Source of the DNA: Candidatus Sulfopaludibacter sp. SbA3
Lineage (GTDB): Bacteria > Acidobacteriota > Vicinamibacteria > Vicinamibacterales > UBA2999
DNA: 64,000 nt
Reading direction: 5' to 3'
Assembly (NCBI GenBank): GCA_945903265.1
Contig: CAMDNQ010000012.1
Coordinates: 1-64,000, forward strand
Both the position numbers and the translations under genes were made by a program. The notes beneath the pieces are model-generated. The model saw only the letters and a program-made list of their open reading frames with translations, was not told where the DNA came from and did not search any database. Positions within the stretch are counted from its first letter, which is position 1. The number at the start of each line of letters is the position of its first letter. This document shows positions 62,631 through 64,000 of this stretch, piece by piece.

Positions 62631-63559
62631 ACCGTTCTCCCCTGGGCCGAGGCCACCGCCTCGCGTGTCGCCTCCGATGACTGGTGGACGCCGAGCGTGC
62701 GGACCGTCACCGGGCAGTTGGCACGCTCGTAGATGGATTGCAGCAGCCGCTCGAGGCGATCGAAATCGCGCCGCGCGAGCACCGCGACCGACGGACCGGC
62801 TCCCGACAGGAACGAGCCCAGAATCTCCGGATCGTCGAGCGCCAGCACGGTGTCGAGCTGCGGAATCAACGCGGTCCGCGCTGGCTGATGCAGCCGATCG
62901 CGCACCGCTTCACGCAGACGGCCGTAATCGCCTTCCTGCAGCGCGTGCACGAGTCCGAGGACGCGCTGCAGATTGAACACAGCATCTTTCCGCGGAACCG
63001 AATCCGCCAGCGCGGCTCTGGCTTTGGACGTCGACAGGCCCACCGACGGCGTCGCCACGATCAGCCGCAGTTCCTCGGGCCACTGCCACCGCAGCGCGAT
63101 CGGCTCCTCGCCCTCACGCTCGATCACGGACGTGAGTCCGCCGTGCAGTGCCGCCGCCGCATTGTCGGCATGTCCCTCGAGCGACGTGGCGACGGCCAGC
63201 AGCACGCCGTCCGGCAGCGGTTGGGTCACGCGCTCGAACATGCGGACGCCCGCCACCGTCGCGGCAGCGCTGCTGCCCAGGCCGGCGGCCATCGGAATGT
63301 CACTTTCAGCTTCGACAAACACCGACGGCGTCTTGAGACCGGTCCATCGGGCCATCGCTTCGAAGGCGCGTTCGACAGAATTTCGCCCGCGGACGGCCGG
63401 CGTGCTCTTGACAACAGACAGCGTCGTCCCGCCGTCGTCCCGGACATCGACAACCCGGAGGCGCAGGTACAACTGCACGGCCACGCCGAGCGTATCGAAG
63501 CCGCCCCCGAGGTTCGCCACGGAGGCCGGCACGGTCACCAAAGTGCTGTTAAGTGACAC
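62627..63559 (-). CDS. thrB: Homoserine kinase
   Basis: Protein of 310 aa from the GHMP kinase family. VPASVANLGGGFDTLGVAV and the ATP-binding MAAGLGSSAAATVAGVRMFE identify ThrB. Phosphorylates homoserine for ThrC. It lies 19 bases after hom and overlaps thrC. The N-terminus (MSLNSTLVTVPAS) is short as usual. Confidence 0.93.
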   Translation of the reverse strand: MSLNSTLVTVPASVANLGGGFDTLGVAVQLYLRLRVVDVRDDGGTTLSVVKSTPAVRGRNSVERAFEAMARWTGLKTPSVFVEAESDIPMAAGLGSSAAATVAGVRMFERVTQPLPDGVLLAVATSLEGHADNAAAALHGGLTSVIEREGEEPIALRWQWPEELRLIVATPSVGLSTSKARAALADSVPRKDAVFNLQRVLGLVHALQEGDYGRLREAVRDRLHQPARTALIPQLDTVLALDDPEILGSFLSGAGPSVAVLARRDFDRLERLLQSIYERANCPVTVRTLGVHQSSEATREAVASAQGRTV

Positions 63560-63578
63560 GAACTACAGAAGATACCAC

Positions 63579-64000
63579 TTACCCCTTCGGGTCGTCGCCA
63601 ACGAGCATCGGAAGGGCGAGCGGAGGCTCGGCGTGGAAGTCGGAACGCGCAATATCCTGAAGCGCCGCCCGGAGGGCAGGCTCCTCGCACGCCTCGACGG
63701 TGATCACAAATGGCAGGGCGTCTTTCGGGTACCCGGGCTCCTGGAGCACGGCATCGAGATTGATCCCCTGATTCGCCAGCGCCGCCGCGATCGATGACAG
63801 GATCCCCGGCCGGTCCTGAACGACAAAACGAAGGTAGTACGGGCGCGGAGGCGGCGGAGCGATTCGGCCGGCCGGCCATTCTTCTCCCCGCTCGTGCGTC
63901 CGCTGCGTCAGGGAGAGGAGGTCCGACACGACCGCGACGGCCGTTGCCGGCCCACCGGCGCCCGCGCCGCTGAAACTGTTTTCGCCGCCGTAGTGTCCGG
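63579..64000 (-). CDS. hom: Homoserine dehydrogenase, C-terminal part
   Basis: About 140 codons to the right window edge; the 5' end is outside. GHYGGENSFSGAGAGGPATAVAVVSDLL matches the end of the catalytic domain (about first 28 visible residues). A C-terminal ACT domain follows (YYLRFVVQDRPGILSSIAAALANQG), implying threonine feedback control. First visible gene of the hom-thrB-thrC operon. Confidence 0.92.
   Translation of the reverse strand, partial: GHYGGENSFSGAGAGGPATAVAVVSDLLSLTQRTHERGEEWPAGRIAPPPPRPYYLRFVVQDRPGILSSIAAALANQGINLDAVLQEPGYPKDALPFVITVEACEEPALRAALQDIARSDFHAEPPLALPMLVGDDPKG

Overview
The window is G+C-rich bacterial chromosome, densely packed with genes that mostly abut or overlap by 1-4 bases. 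Gene content points to Acidobacteriota, probably a Vicinamibacteria-like (subdivision 6) lineage. The pointers are the MoxR/DUF58/BatA/DUF4175/DUF4159 operon, PQQ-like propeller proteins, a CarD regulator, PmtA-like methyltransferases and very short divergent promoters. This assignment is inference from gene content; no rRNA or tRNA gene was seen.

Layout. 1-6666 (-): lipid kinase, MFS transporter, large FtsX-type permease and a secreted PQQ propeller cut by the window edge. 6701-14021: a phosphate/polyphosphate block, with sixA and a CHAD protein on the minus strand diverging from ppx-pstSCAB-phoU on the plus strand; a PhoP/PhoB-like direct-repeat box lies before pstS. 14075-16453 (+): yacG, citrate synthase and a lipoprotein glutaminyl cyclase. 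16475-18705: a DRE-TIM condensing enzyme and small proteins. 18770-32541 (-): a 13.8-kb, eight-gene overlapping operon (TPR metallopeptidase, DUF4159, MoxR ATPase, DUF58, BatA-like VWA, DUF4175, VWA/GATase-like protein, and a caspase-fold protein lacking its cysteine). 32587-36282: a ketosynthase / FAD reductase / membrane methyltransferase cluster. 36320-44947: lon, a glycosyltransferase, two PmtA-like methyltransferases, a homocysteine methyltransferase/MTHFR fusion, a phosphoesterase and an isolated nuoI. 44968-49216 (+): LytS/LytTR two-component pair, signal peptidase, CDF transporter and small envelope proteins. 49213-55688: moaC, rex, an OPT transporter, plsC, carD and others. 55699-64000 (-): an ATP-grasp/zinc-peptidase pair, sulfite reductase and siroheme synthase behind an apparent cysteine attenuator, and the hom-thrB-thrC operon.

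The most striking item is the leader of the siroheme synthase/sulfite reductase operon (61190-61372, minus strand). It has a good sigma70-type promoter, a short peptide gene whose start reads MCGCACACC (five Cys codons), two competing RNA stems, and a perfect 9-bp terminator with a U-tract directly before the cysG start codon. This is the full architecture of a cysteine-responsive transcription attenuator, and it suggests that the reductase serves sulfite rather than nitrite.

Two window-wide patterns also stand out. Sequence-diverse tandem repeats with a strict 7-base period fill at least nine gene junctions and have entered two coding regions. A TANNNT -10 box recurs 6-9 bases before start codons, implying widespread leaderless or near-leaderless transcription, including divergent pairs that share one AT-rich box.
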